The notes beneath the pieces were generated by a model. It was not told where the DNA came from, did not search any database, and was given only the letters and a program-made list of their open reading frames with translations. The translations under genes and the position numbers were made by a program. 64,000 nucleotides of DNA from Perkinsus olseni (lineage: Eukaryota > Perkinsozoa > Perkinsida > Perkinsidae): the NCBI GenBank assembly GCA_013115135.1, contig JABANP010000014.1, forward strand, positions 124,001 through 188,000, read 5' to 3'. Of the stretch, positions 47,501-58,703 are shown piece by piece. Each line of letters starts with the position of its first letter. Position 1 is the stretch's first letter.

Positions 47501-50500
47501 TCCGCTGATAGGTTCGCAGTTGACTTGTGCGGCATCAAATTGACATACAACGGGTGGAGGTCTTGTGTTCTACACATCGGTGTCGTTACTCGCAATCGGA
47601 TTGCGGCAATCCTGGGTGTTCCACCTTCAATGCCGGCGGCATTATGCCGCGGAAATACTCACGATAGCGTAGTGTGCATTACCCTAATAGCCTACGCTCG
47701 CATTCTATTCAATGTACCCTATCCTCTAGATGAAAGGTGTGACTACCTCTGGCTGCTCAACTTCTTTCCCTCGTATCCCGTGGACTTCAGGTCTCGAGAG
47801 CGTCGAGCAGTGTCCGAGGTCATCCATCAATCCAGTGTGGTTTTCGCGACTTGTGCAGCGGCAGGGGGAAGGACTTTGGCCCGAGCTATGACTGATGGTA
47901 GGGGTTGGCTCTTGCGTGTGACAAGGCCCGGTTACCTCGACGGCGCTTCAATGGAGTTGGGCTACGATTCGGCACCTCGTTCAAGAGCAGCTAGCCTTGA
48001 CGATGACGCGCTTTTCGCTCCTAATCCCGCAGTACTATTCGCTGGTGTAAGCTTTCTTCCGGAGACTGAGCACTTCGCTGACTTCCTGCGGTTTTGCAGG
48101 TCATGCAGAATCTCCGAATCGACTTTTTGATGTTGTGGTGATTGACGAGGCGGCACAGGCTATAGAAGCAGCATGCTGGATCCCTCTCCTGTTGGGGAGG
48201 AAAGCGGTGAGCTCAGCCGTAGCACCCTCACCCATCAGGCCTGAGGTTCCTCCCGCTCAGGTCTTAGCTGGTGACCACAAGCAGTTGGCTGCCACAGTTC
48301 TCAGTGAGGAAGCTGCCCAGAAAGGCCTTCAAGAAACGCTGTTCGGCCGACTGATGGCGATGATGGAAGAGGCCACGAACGAGGAGGGTCGGGAAATGCC
48401 TTGTGTGATGCTTTCTACACAGTGAGTGATGTTACTCTCGAGTCCATGATGCGTTGTGATGGCTCGTTAGTACTTCTTAGTGGTGGATCATTCCACTAGA
48501 CTTTTTCCCTGTTCAAGGTATCGTATGAATGAGACCATAATGGGGTGGAGCAACTCTCAGTTCTACGGTGGGCATCTAGTCGCTGCGGAATCGGTGAAGT
48601 CCCGCACGCTGCAACAGTTGACGCAGCAAGGTGAGTTCTCGAGCCGCCCGTTGGCGCTCCAACCTCAGCGGGTCACTGCGCAGGCATTCCAACGAGCAGA
48701 ATAGAGCAACTCGGCGCTTGGGTGGATGAAGATATGCTTGGCCGACCCTTAATATGGATCGATACCGCAGGTAGGCGCCGAACTGTCTTCAAATCGCCGT
48801 GCTGATTGAACTCGTGCATGAACACATCTGCTGAGCATTCTTGGCAGGAGTCGACTGGATGCATGAAGACAATGTTGGGGAGGAAGAGTCTCGGAGCAAC
48901 AGTGCCGAAGTGGCTATAGTCGCGAAGTGAGTTTTTGTAAAAGCTTTCCTTGCAAGTTTTCTTTCCCGAAATGTTTCTCAACAGCCAGATGGGGTAGTAT
49001 CCCTCCTGGTCACCCCCTGTTCCGTCTCATAACTGGATTGTGCGTCATTTTTAGGTACATCTCATTCTTGAGAGCAGCGGGTATCGGTAGAGATCGGACC
49101 GCCGTGATAAGCCCGTACAATCGACAAGTGCGCCTCATACGGGATGCACTCAAGGATTCTCTTGGAGAGGTGCGTCTCTCGTTCTGATTCTCAGCTTGTA
49201 CGGTTCACCCGAGCGTCAGGCCATCCCCAAAATTTTCAGATCGACGCGTCCTTCGTGTCCACTGTGGACTCTTATCAAGGTCAAGAACAGGAAGTCGTCG
49301 TTTTGTCACTGGTTAGGTCGAATGACGCAGGTACTGCTGAAAATGAAGCTGCTCGCGCTGGCTCTCTCGGGATCGTCAGGGTTGTGAGTTCAGCTCGAAA
49401 TTACTCAGGTGAGGTCGGCTTCCTGAAAGATTACAGGCGACTGAACGTTGCGGTTACACGCGCGAAGAGGCAGCTGGTGATTGTAGGAGACTCAGAGACA
49501 ATAGGAGTGGATGAGGTCAGCAACTCGGTCCCGGTCATGCACTGCGGCAGAGTGAGGAGGAGCACTCCTGTAGATATTAGCCACTCTGTACAGCTATGCA
49601 GCAGACAGTGGATTCGTCATCCCTGCGTTGAGTGTGGTGGAGGATGTGTCGGAACTATCGGAGTTCCTGTCGGTCGTGCCGCCGCCTAGAACATCACATA
49701 CGGCCGGTGAAAATGACGAAAAGCAGCATAAGGTGAGACTCTCTACTACTCTCCCAATTTGATACACTCCATTAGTCTCAAGGGCAGCGTTCTAATCGTG
49801 AGGATCATCATTAGACCTTGAGAGCGCTTGCACGAGGTTTCGATGTTTTCACGTGTCGCAGGCGAGAGATGCATCTAGTCGCCATGACGTCAAGAAGGCC
49901 GAAGCGCAGACTTCTAAAGATACTAAGGCAACTTCCACTGTGGAAATTCCCGAGAAACCCATCGCTCGGGTGGACCTGACTATCGAGGAGGTCGATGCCA
50001 CGCTCGACTCCTTGGCACCAGGCGAGACACATTGCTTCGACAACCTGTTAAGTGCCGCCTCACGGAGACTCGTCCACGAGCGTGCTGAGACGAAGGGGCT
50101 CAAGCACGGCAGTAGTGGCGATGGCATCATGCGTTACGTCTGGGTCCGAGCAGCAACACCGGAAGAGGAGCATGTGGATGAGCTCCCGCTGAGAGGTAAG
50201 TGCACTGAGTTCGGGCTCAGCCTCGCCTTATATTTCGTAATTTTCAAGGTAATGAAGCCCATCTGAAGGGGGTCAAGGGGAAGCGACCTGCAATGCCTGA
50301 ACATAGGCATAGACAAGTAAAGAGCGGAGCGCGGCCCAAGTCGAAGAAGCAACCTAAAGGTTCGTCCTCGACCAAGAGCGACAAGCCTCCCAATATCTGT
50401 TCTTACGGAGACTGTGAGTACCTTCGACGATGGCGTTGACTAGCACCTATGGGAGTGTTGTCTGGCATTCAGGTTCGTCGGTGGTCTCGACGTATGGCCT

Positions 50501-50901
50501 GCCTTGCAAGTACTGCGAGCATCGGTTTTGCTTCTCTCACATACTAGCAGAAGTTCACGGCTGTGGCGATAAAGGCGGCCAAAGCGGCTCGGGTAGGATT
50601 TCAGTATCACCCTTTCGAAGGTCACCGAGTTCCCGTCTGCCAGGCAGCATACAAGCGAGATATGACCTCGCATACCCGAGGTCAAGGACTCATCAATCCA
50701 TCCATCGCAGGGTCCGAGGCGAAGCGTAAAGTCGTTGCCAATAGGCTGGCCGACAAGATCCGGGAAGCACGGGACAAGCGTCGGGCGAAACCGAAACAGA
50801 AAAAAGTGAAATTCGTTTCTATTCGTGGAGTCTTGCGTTCACCGCTGCAGGTTGCGAGAGGCGACTTTGACGCCACAGAGCTCCGTTCTTTCCGCTTGTA
50901 G
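44542..50901 (+). CDS. IGHMBP2: IGHMBP2/SMUBP2-type SF1 helicase with R3H and AN1 domains
   Basis: UPF1-like 5'-3' DNA/RNA helicase. Seen in order: N-terminal coil [18 protein letters not shown], then [36 protein letters not shown] (stalk/beta-barrel region), [16 protein letters not shown], Walker [13 protein letters not shown] (about 46550), [12 protein letters not shown], a helical arm [20 protein letters not shown] and [22 protein letters not shown], Walker [11 protein letters not shown] (about 48135), [76 protein letters not shown], an R3H domain ([16 protein letters not shown], about 50050), an AN1 zinc finger ([20 protein letters not shown], about 50500) and a Lys/Arg-rich tail. This is the full vertebrate IGHMBP2 architecture. 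ATG 44542; the stop at 50899-50901 holds whether or not the last intron is removed. Confidence 0.9.
45631..45936 (-). mobile_element. Possible retroelement gag remnant with degenerate zinc knuckle
   Basis: Antisense ORF inside a large IGHMBP2 intron. It ends [14 protein letters not shown] followed by PDLETG, close to a CCHC knuckle with the first and last Cys replaced by Met and Val, preceded by a basic [14 protein letters not shown]. No protease, reverse transcriptase or LTRs are seen, so this would be a fragment. Base composition around 45400-45560 is AT-rich and unlike the exons. Confidence 0.35.
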
Positions 50902-50915
50902 GATCTGTGATACTA

Positions 50916-53123
50916 ATGCCTCCATTCACACTCGAACGACGGCTCAAAAGGTCACACTCAGGTGGTCACTAGCGTACGGTTTAATCACAATGGGAGGTGG
51001 GTCTTGATGTCCGCTAGGTTTCGTTCCACGCAGCTCTACGGTCCAGAAAAGCAACCCTCTGAATTCTCGGCGTCTCAGGTACTGCATGAGCACATCCCAG
51101 GATCGCTCTGTACGCTTATGGAACCCCTCTAGTGCAGCATGCGAGCCCATCAAGACGTACACTGGCCCTCACAATCGTGATGTTAATGACTGCTGTAGGC
51201 GATGATTAACGAGCAGAGGACCGTGTCCGCCTTAGGTCGTCTACGTTTTATGCGCTCTTCTCCGTTGGCCGCACGGTGGTTTTGATTCGTCGCTGTCTTC
51301 GAAATCTAAACATCCTCTCACGATTACTTGCCCACGCGGACTCTCCATATTCACGGAAATCTTTAAACCGAAAATAATACTTGCGTGAGGATGTGTGGTG
51401 GCTTTGCTACACCCACCCTCTTCGTGGCTTGCTAGCCCGTTCTCAGCGCTGCCGGCCACAGGCCTAACGACACGCGAACTTCTGCGAGCGCGATAGTTTT
51501 GGCTCTTTTGCTCAGGTATGACGGACGACAATGCGAAGTTCGTCTCAGCTGGAGCCGACAAATACGTTTTCCTGTGGGATGTGGCTACAGCGAAGATTAT
51601 TCGAAGATTCGCACGGCACCGCGGGCCGGTGGGTGGGAGCTTTCGGGAGTCCGGTTCTACGTTCCCTCCAATTCGTTGCTTTTTGCACTGTGGTGTTGTT
51701 TTTTGTCGTGTTTATATCGCTGCCGTTTTGCGGTTATTAGTTGCTTCTGATTGGTTGTTGGCAGGTCAACTGCTGTGACTTCGCAGGGCAAGAACAGAAC
51801 GTTCTCTTAACTGGAAGCAACGATAAGACTGTAGGAATAACCCTTTATGGCTGCTGGCTCTCGATCGAGGCGTATACTACAGTATTCATTGAGGGTTCAC
51901 CTCAATGTTCACTTGATTGACCTTGTATTCAAGTACCTTCATTGACGTATACTACAGGGTACGCAACGGGGACCCCGTTACGGGGTAAAACGCTCCGCAA
52001 TGAATGGCCATGAATGGCATGAATGATCGTGAGAAGGCCGTGTCTAGTGCTGGAAAAGGAATTTCTATTCGCTTCACCGCCTTCTTCGTCGCAATCTATT
52101 ACTAGTGAGTATACGTAGGTGATGCTGTGGGACTGGCGAGCCTTCACCAACAACAAGCCGTTGCAGACATTAACGGAGGCATATGATTCTGTCCAGGCCA
52201 TTAAGGTCATCAACGAGTAGGTTCCGAATGCGTACATGGACGGAAATTCCTTCGTACTGGTGGGCGATCCCTTGTGAATGTCGTAAGGCTGCAAAGGATT
52301 CGCGTTGAACCCTTCACCCTTGGCATACCAATTTCGCGCTGCCCTACAGGTACGAGATACTCACTGGTAGCGTTGATGGCTGCCTTCGCCGGTACGATAT
52401 TCGGTACGGTCGGCTCACGGTTGACGAATTCGATGGACAGTCGATTAGCTGTATATCAGCAAGTGAGACCAGTTGTCGCTCTGCAGTCCTCTTCCTTTCA
52501 CCATGGACCCTCAGGCTCGGATTCACGGTACCTTCTACTTGGCATGCTCGATAGCGGTATAAGATTGATCGAGACACAGACAGGCCGAGTCGTTAAAAGA
52601 TTACAAGGGAAAACACGTCAACCGGAGCTACAAAGTTTACTGTGAGTCCCTGCGTGGGGTTCGCATCGTGAGCTTCGCTAGTTCCTGAAGACGAGCTTAT
52701 CTTTGGCGAGTGCTTGTCGCGCTACAACGGCTCATTCTCATTCCCTACACATTCCTCATCACCCGACAGGTACATTCGATGGCTCCGAGAACCTTGTTCT
52801 CACCGGCTCCGAAGCAGGGAGTATGGCGTGGTACGACGTGGCAGATGACGACTCGACGGGTGAGTCTTGGGAGTGAACGTCTGATTCCGCTCCCGTGCTG
52901 ACCTGTCCGGATCTAGGAATAAAGGGTTTCGGAGGATACTGAGATTTGCCTTCTCGTTCCAGGTTTCGCTTCTGCCCCCGCCAACAGCGGTGCGGTCCTG
53001 TGCGTGCGGGCTTACGAGTCCCAGGTCCTCGCCACCACACAGTCGGGTGAAATCCTCGTTTATCACTCTGATTCTCAAGGGTCGGGCGGGGTAGGCCCGG
53101 CTCAGCCAAACGTTTCTAATTGA
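50916..53123 (+). CDS. WDR83/MORG1-like WD40 protein
   Basis: Seven-bladed WD40 scaffold. Starts at ATG 50916, 14 bp after the helicase stop. Exons: MPPFTLERRLKGHTQVVTSV, NHNGR|YCMSTSQDRSVRLWNPSS (split), KTYTGPHNRDVND, DDNAKFVSAGADKYVFLWDV, CCDFAGQEQNVLLTGSNDKT, 288-bp intron 51831-52118, VMLWDWRAFTNNKPLQTLTE, GSVDGCLRRYDIRYGRLTVD, LLLGMLDSGIRLIETQTGRV, GKHVNRSYKVYC, GSENLVLTGSEAGSMAWYDV, and a last blade ending AQPNVSN, stop 53121-53123. The order of blades and GSVDG-RRYD-R-G are typical of WDR83, which in animals acts in MAPK scaffolding and mRNA splicing; the role here is inferred. Confidence 0.82.
51831..52118 (+). other. 288-bp intron of the WDR83-like gene with repeats
   Basis: Contains two copies of CGTATACTACAG (51871-51882, 51946-51957), a perfect inverted repeat AACGGGG-A-CCCCGTT (51965-51979) and iterated ATGAATGGC. 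Exon join GSNDKT|VMLWDW is in phase. Confidence 0.55.
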
Positions 53124-53320
53124 GTAACATACGGCAGTGTCGAGTTGTTATGCTCGCCCTCTCCCTTCCCCCCGTATTCGGGACTGAAGGCCGAAATTCA
53201 GCCAAGATTGGAGCGCTGTGGGATTGGGTGCCCGATCTACCCTGCCCGGGGCGTACCCAGCGCACTGATTCAGGGTGTCGGCTAACCGTCATCTCAGCTT
53301 TTTTTTATCACCAGCCAATT

Positions 53321-54908
53321 ATGGATGCAAATTTGGCTGATGCACTAAAATTCGAAGGGACCAACTTCTTGCTGGTGATGATCGGTGCTGTCGTGAGACA
53401 GGTAGAGGTATGAATTTGGTTACCGTGGCTCACTCGGTGCCTCGCAGGTCCTGGACGCAATCCTCCTTGCTCTCTTGCCACTGGGATACATTATATCTCG
53501 TGTATGGGCCCGTATGCGGCAGCGAACGGAACCGCCAGGCGTTGTTCTGGTCACAGGAGCCGGTGGTGAAGGCCTTGGAGCAATGCTTGCTCTACAGTAC
53601 GGTCCTCTAGCTCGAAGTCGGCCCCTCTACCGTCGTGACAGGTACGCTGGCCCGTCTACCCGCAAGCTCATTCTCACGGACATTCATCGAGCCTCTCTCG
53701 AGCCTGTGGCGGAGGCTTGTCGTGCCAAGGGTGAGCGCTCAAGATCCTTCGCCTGTCTCGTGCCTCGAGTATACCTGGTACCATAACCACCGTTATCTTA
53801 GCGGCTTTTGAACACCGCGCTAGGCGTCGTCGCGTGGCTCAAAAACATGCGGTTCACCCGTGCAGGCACAGCAGAAGTCGTATTGGTGGAGGCCGACGTA
53901 TGTGATGAAGCTGCTATGGCGAAAATCGTTGATGATCATCCTGATGTCGATCTAGTCATCGCGAATGCTGGTAGTTTACCAGCAAATTTACGTCGTGAAG
54001 GTGAAGGATTATCTATCGTTCCAGGGGTCGCGGCCCATACAGTTTCCGGAGCCACCGCTGCACAGCCAACGCCTCCTGGTAACGGAGTCGTCTGCGAAGC
54101 TCCTGAGCATCAACGTCTTGGGTGTTATGAATACGGTGAGAAGGAAAACACTCATGCTTCCCCGAAGTCCGCTGTCTCCGGCGTTTTTCGACGACTAGCT
54201 GCCTTGTACAGAGTCGATTGATTGTATCATAGATACTCCCTTTCGTTGATCCGATGCGCCAACGACGTAGCGGCCACTTGGTTATAATGTCGTCCATGGG
54301 TAATGCTCTCACCCACAAAACGTTCTCGAGAACCTTCTATCAGGGATACCCCTGCCTCAGGCTCGTACCTACCAACCGCCGCCTCACCAGAATACCATGC
54401 CAGCAAGGCCTGTGTTAGAGTCTACGGAGAGTCCCTGAGGGTCCTTCTACGGGGGACCGGAGTTAACGTCACTGTCATCTGCCCTGGATTTGTAAGTTCG
54501 TGGCTCATGATGAGTGAGAAAAAGCTAGCTTGTGTTCCGTTGGGGCTGCTGTTACTCGCTCATTGAGTCTCGAAGACGGAATCGTCTCCAGAACCGCTAC
54601 CACGCATTCATTGACACTCCTTCTGGTTCCGCCGTGGTGCCGATTGAATTCCATTGCAGGTGAAGACGCCGATGACAGACCTAGCTGCGTCGCGTCACGT
54701 CCATCCACTTCCACTGATGGTATCGGGAGAGGACGCAGCGATAAAATGCAAGCGAGGAATCGATGCCAACATGGCCGTCGTTAGCTTCCCCAGCCCTGTA
54801 AGTGCCACTGAAGGCGTCTTTCCCATAGCCGTGGCTGGCCGAATCGGCATATTCTCATCCGTGAGCTTCTTCTCACTCAGCTGCTCTGGATTACTGAGAC
54901 AGTCATGA
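53321..54908 (+). CDS. Short-chain dehydrogenase/reductase with N-terminal membrane anchor
   Basis: NAD(P)-dependent oxidoreductase of the classical SDR type. ATG 53321: MDANLADALKFEGTNFLLVM, a 47-bp intron, then hydrophobic VLDAILLALLPLGYIISRVW as a probable membrane anchor. Cofactor loop VVLVTGAGGEGLGAM, LILTDIHRASLEPVAEACRA, VVLVEADVCDEAAM, DVDLVIANAG, INVLGVMNT, active site SPEYHASKACVRVYGESL (Tyr and Lys of Y-x-x-x-K), VTVICPGF, and VKTPMTDL near the end. C-terminal hydrophobic stretch (AVAGRIGIFSSVSFFSL), stop 54906-54908. Exon junctions at about 53990-54330 are only partly resolved. Membrane-anchored SDRs include 3-ketosphinganine reductases, but the substrate is not determinable. Confidence 0.72.
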
Positions 54909-55773
54909 GCTGGCCTTCGACAGTTCGCGAGTTGATCATCCCTTGCCCTCCTGGCACCCAAGCCTCGAGATTGGCCAGACTCGTGCCGTAGGCGATTCGA
55001 GATTGAGGCTTGAGGAGCATCCCAAGTTTCCGTCGGTGCATAGTCTCAGATGCCCATCCTCGCGTACGCTGAGTGATTGCGGTTGTCTTTAGTTCAGTTG
55101 TCACAGATTTAATCACTATAGCACGACAAAAGCCAAATTAATGACACCCATAATATCAAACATTGCTATGGGAACTCTTAGCGCAGAGGACAGGAGTATT
55201 GTGTGCCCACACAATCACACGGCTCGTGTGACACGAGACCATGAATTCCTCGGTTGCGGTGGGGTCAATTGATTGTGAGAGGTGGAGGAAGTGCCGGTTT
55301 TAAGCCCGGGATAGGACGTCACGTGCGCCTTGTCGGGTTGATACAGTTTGATACCGTTTGATAATTTGATGGGTAGGTGGAGCACAAATGACGTTGTTTT
55401 CAACTCGAAAATGTCAAGCCGCGAATTAAACAGTTTACCCTCGTCCTTCACGATGATTAGCGAGTGGAAGAAGATTATTCCGGACCGGTTTTTGATCCGG
55501 ACAGGAACTCCCTCAATAGCCGGCATTTGGTCCCATTGGTGAGGCTCACGCGATATGTTATTCGTGGACCACAGCCTGTATCGAAGGAGGAAAAGCTGGG
55601 CCCGAGACTCCACTGGGCCTATTTCAGATGGCATGAAGTTGAGGTCTCTCGAATAGAGGTCTCTACGTTCATGACTACGTATAGATCCCCCATCGTGACG
55701 GAGAAGATGAGGTGGGATGAGCATTCAAGGTGTTCTTCTGGAAGTTCGGAGGACTAACCTGGCCTCTCAGGAT
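54909..55773. other. Spacer leading into the second secreted-family cluster
   Basis: From about 55430 the sequence resembles 58830-59060 upstream of copy 6 (ACCGGTTT, GGCTCACGCGATATG and CTCCACTGGGCC-like blocks), so it is the start of a duplicated unit. The 169-codon minus ORF in it (55215-55724) is not kept open in the homologous unit. Confidence 0.5.
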
Positions 55774-55846
55774 TTGTGCGGTCCTGCGTGGCACGGGACA
55801 CGGTCCGATCACCCGCACGACATGGCGACGTGGTTAATCCGCACAA
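55774..55846. promoter_or_regulatory. Inverted-repeat element upstream of copy 5
   Basis: TTGTGCGG, then CCGCACGA and a second right arm CCGCACAA at 55839-55846, ending 287 bp before the ATG at 56133. Confidence 0.5.
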
Positions 55847-56132
55847 AATGACTTGTTTGCTGAGGCGTCGGTGTATGGCTCCGTTCGATGAGAGTCGCTT
55901 TATTCCATTCTATTCTGCTGGCCGCTTTTCTCGGACTGAATAATGTCGAATGGGTACCTTGATGGCCTCTCATGCTTTGGCGATGAACTTGCGCACAAGG
56001 CCACTCTGCGCGCAAATGTTTTAGCTGATCAGAGTTCTCAGCCCGTAGAGTAACAAACGAGTTCCTTCATGTCGAAGTCGTCGATCAGTCCATTGCATTC
56101 ACTCGCTTACATCAAGTGTTCATCACTCACAA

Positions 56133-56953
56133 ATGTTGGCCATCCGCCTCTTCTTGGTTCAGACCCTTGTGGTGTATAATACACTGTATATGGTAGCCTC
56201 CAGAAGCAGTGGTACGGTTGCTGGTAACGAGCAGGGATCTCCACGCCTCCATTCATTCTGAAAACAGTTTACATGGACCCTCCGGACTGCATCAATGCAT
56301 CACTCCGTTACCCAATGCCCACAGTCAACTGCTATTTCTGTTCGGGCCAATGCGAGTCTGGTCAAACCCTGGGCTACTCTGGCAATCACCCTTAAATCTG
56401 AGCACCTGGCATTGGCCGGCTAACTTCGAACTGTTTGTGGTGTCCTCGAGAAGAACTCGTGAGGTTATTGATGTCGGAGCTTTTGGACAAGGTCGAACTC
56501 CACTAACGATCGATCTCACTCACAGTGCTTTTGCAGTTCAAGATCATCCCTGGTATCACGATTGACATACTTTACGATGTCCCGGTATTCTTCTGGAAGC
56601 TAGGAGGAGGCCGTAAAGTCCATTATGGCTTCGAGCTGAATTTCCCCGTATATTTGAGAGCTGCGGTCACCGTGCCTGGTTTTGGGAGAGTTGTCCTTCC
56701 TCGAACGGGAGCGAACGCTACGGCATTCGCGACTCCTATGAGTAATCTTCGACATTACCTAGTATCGAACGTCGTTACGAAATGGGGCACGAGTAACTTG
56801 TCTGCTGAGGTGGGGATATCAGTAGGGATGGTTGCGGTATCTATTTACCATTGGCATTACAAAGCTGACTTGTCATTTGTGATTTCCGGTTCGAAGGACG
56901 GTTTCTCGTTCACCTACGCGAATAAGCTACCCCTCTTCAATAAAAGGCTGTGA
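56133..56953 (+). pseudogene. Secreted family copy 5, frameshifted
   Basis: Starts MLAIRLFLVQTLVV like copy 6 but carries several small insertions relative to it: extra bases near 56170, 56230, 56337, 56365 and 56528, and a 3-nt insertion near 56590. The family text is recovered only by switching frames, e.g. VIDVGAFGQGRTPL then FKIIPGITIDILYDVPVF and the tail LPLFNKRL at the aligned stop. Either a true pseudogene or a poorly read region; the clustering of single-base insertions fits both. Confidence 0.7.
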
Positions 56954-58009
56954 TATCGCCATGGTATTGTTGAAGTTTGATCCGGTGCCAACCTTCAGGA
57001 GTCCGGATACTTTAGACTCCGGGCAAATTACGGTAATTTGATTTTGTTGAAGCATCGTATATCACTCGGCTCCTAGAGTCACGTCCCAGGCTAAGGTGCG
57101 GTCGAGATGTGATTCACGATTTCATACAGTTCATCCATCAACCACTATGATAGTCATATTGTCAGTCATTGGTCAACAATCCTTTCCATCTGTATACGCC
57201 AATCGGATGCATACAACACGAGATAGATATGAGATTTCGGCAGACACTTTGGAATCCGTTCACTTTTCCTCACTCCGCAGCTTATGTCGAGATGGGTATG
57301 TATGGTTTCGAAGACGTTCTCTACCCCCGCAGTGGGTGACCCACTTAGAGCACCCGGGAAGCCGGATACCTCGGATTCAAATCAGTCAACATTAACTTGA
57401 TTTTTTAGAACGTATGGTCGTCTCTTCCAATCGTATGTATGGTATGATTTAGCATGGTCATCAAAGTCTCCACATTACCATCAATAATAGCAATGGCAGT
57501 GAAATTCTTCGGTCAGTATCTTTGCCCTTCACACTCGATTGTCGGCCATGTAGGCAACCGTTATCGCTAAATCCTTGAGGTCTGCGCTTATTAATGGGAT
57601 TCATCGCCAGGGGCGGTCTTTTAATTCCGCACTTGATAGAACCTTCGCTCACCGAGCGATTGCCGACCTGGCGGGGCAACTAAGAGGGAAACTCGGCATA
57701 CATGTCTTTAAAGCACCTCTCTATGCGCCCTCCGAAGATCGGCATCGAACACTCCCTAGTTCACGAGAAATTCGCCGTCAAAGTGGGATGAAGAGTAATG
57801 GGAAACCCTTCAGTGAAGGGCCTTCACACTCAATCTTACGTCCGCGCCCCAGCGCAGAACCGTGATTTCCAAGAGCAGTTCCAGGCTACTGGAAATGTAG
57901 CTAGCTGCTGGGTGCCGCCTACCTGCAAACTTCTGCATAGTCCATCTCCTTCGACCAGTCCTACCTGGATAAACTATCGAGCGTCGGTTGTAGTTCACAA
58001 CCGCGAAAC

Positions 58010-58046
58010 ATCTTTTCTCATTTACGACTTGTAAATGAGAAAAGAT
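58010..58046. other. Perfect 16-bp inverted repeat (hairpin)
   Basis: Arms 58010-58025 (ATCTTTTCTCATTTAC) and 58031-58046 (GTAAATGAGAAAAGAT) with loop GACTT. No mismatches. Confidence 0.85.
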
Positions 58047-58455
58047 ATTCTGCGTCGGAACCCTACGCTGACGGCCCATCTCGACAGGTTATCGTTGCTT
58101 ATTGTCATTGGACATCCACGCTGCATTGCCTCCTCGATTCATGAGCTTTCGCTCGCTATCTGAAAGTGACTCCTCAGACGAACTCAAATTGTAGAGTTTT
58201 CCCCCTCTGGAATGGCTCAATATTAAGCGGAGCCCATATTTGGAATCCCTCGTAGGACGGCCCAGTTTCTGCAAGCCCTATCCAATTGATTTCTTGAACT
58301 CAAGCTGAGCAGTTTGGAGGCTGGTAAGAGGTTGTCATGGAGGCTAAGTAATGTTTCACATGCAGTACGTCAAGTAGCAAGGTCCCACTAAGGCCCCATG
58401 ATGGTTTACTAATCCGTCCTTTGTAGCGCTTGGCACGGGCAGCATCGGCAGCATC

Positions 58456-58539
58456 ATGCCTGCGTCTTCAGCAAAACCACCAACAAAACAGCAGGCGAAA
58501 TCCTCTCTTCTCGAGATGCAGTCGATTGAATCGGGCTGA
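58456..58539 (+). CDS. Possible 27-codon ORF resembling the dynein first exon
   Basis: Starts MPASSAKPPTKQQAKSS and ends IESG. The dynein gene at 62285 starts MSTPPADQPKKQQVKSAS. The shared K-QQ-KS pattern hints at a duplicated 5' fragment, but the ORF is short and the similarity may be chance. Confidence 0.2.
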   Translation: MPASSAKPPTKQQAKSSLLEMQSIESG

Positions 58540-58604
58540 CGGGAGCGCAGAGGGGGAAGGGTGGGCCGAGCCTCGCCATGTTCATCGCTGAGTTCAGCTT
58601 CCCA

Positions 58605-58703
58605 GGAGTATTGAGTCGATACTCAACTTCTCTGGAGTATTGAGTCGATACTCAGCTTCTCTGGAGTATTGAGTCGATACTCAGCTTCTCTGGAGTATTG
58701 AGT
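58605..58703. repeat. 29-bp minisatellite, about 3.4 copies
   Basis: Units start at 58605, 58634, 58663 and 58692 (partial). Each holds GAGTATTGAGTCGATACTC, a near-palindrome (GAGTAT/ATACTC), followed by a CTTCTCTG-like link. Copies are almost identical. Confidence 0.9.

Larger units (their letters stand above)
57600..58604. other. Unique sequence between copies 5 and 6
   Basis: Contains the hairpin at 58010-58046 and a 27-codon ORF at 58456-58539. ORFs at 57575-57865 (+) and 58089-58274 (-, Ser-rich) are weak. Confidence 0.35.

Noticed and set aside
55215..55724. 169-codon minus-strand ORF
   Set aside because: Lies in the duplicated flank; the matching flank at 58830-59060 has stops and length changes. 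No recognisable domain.
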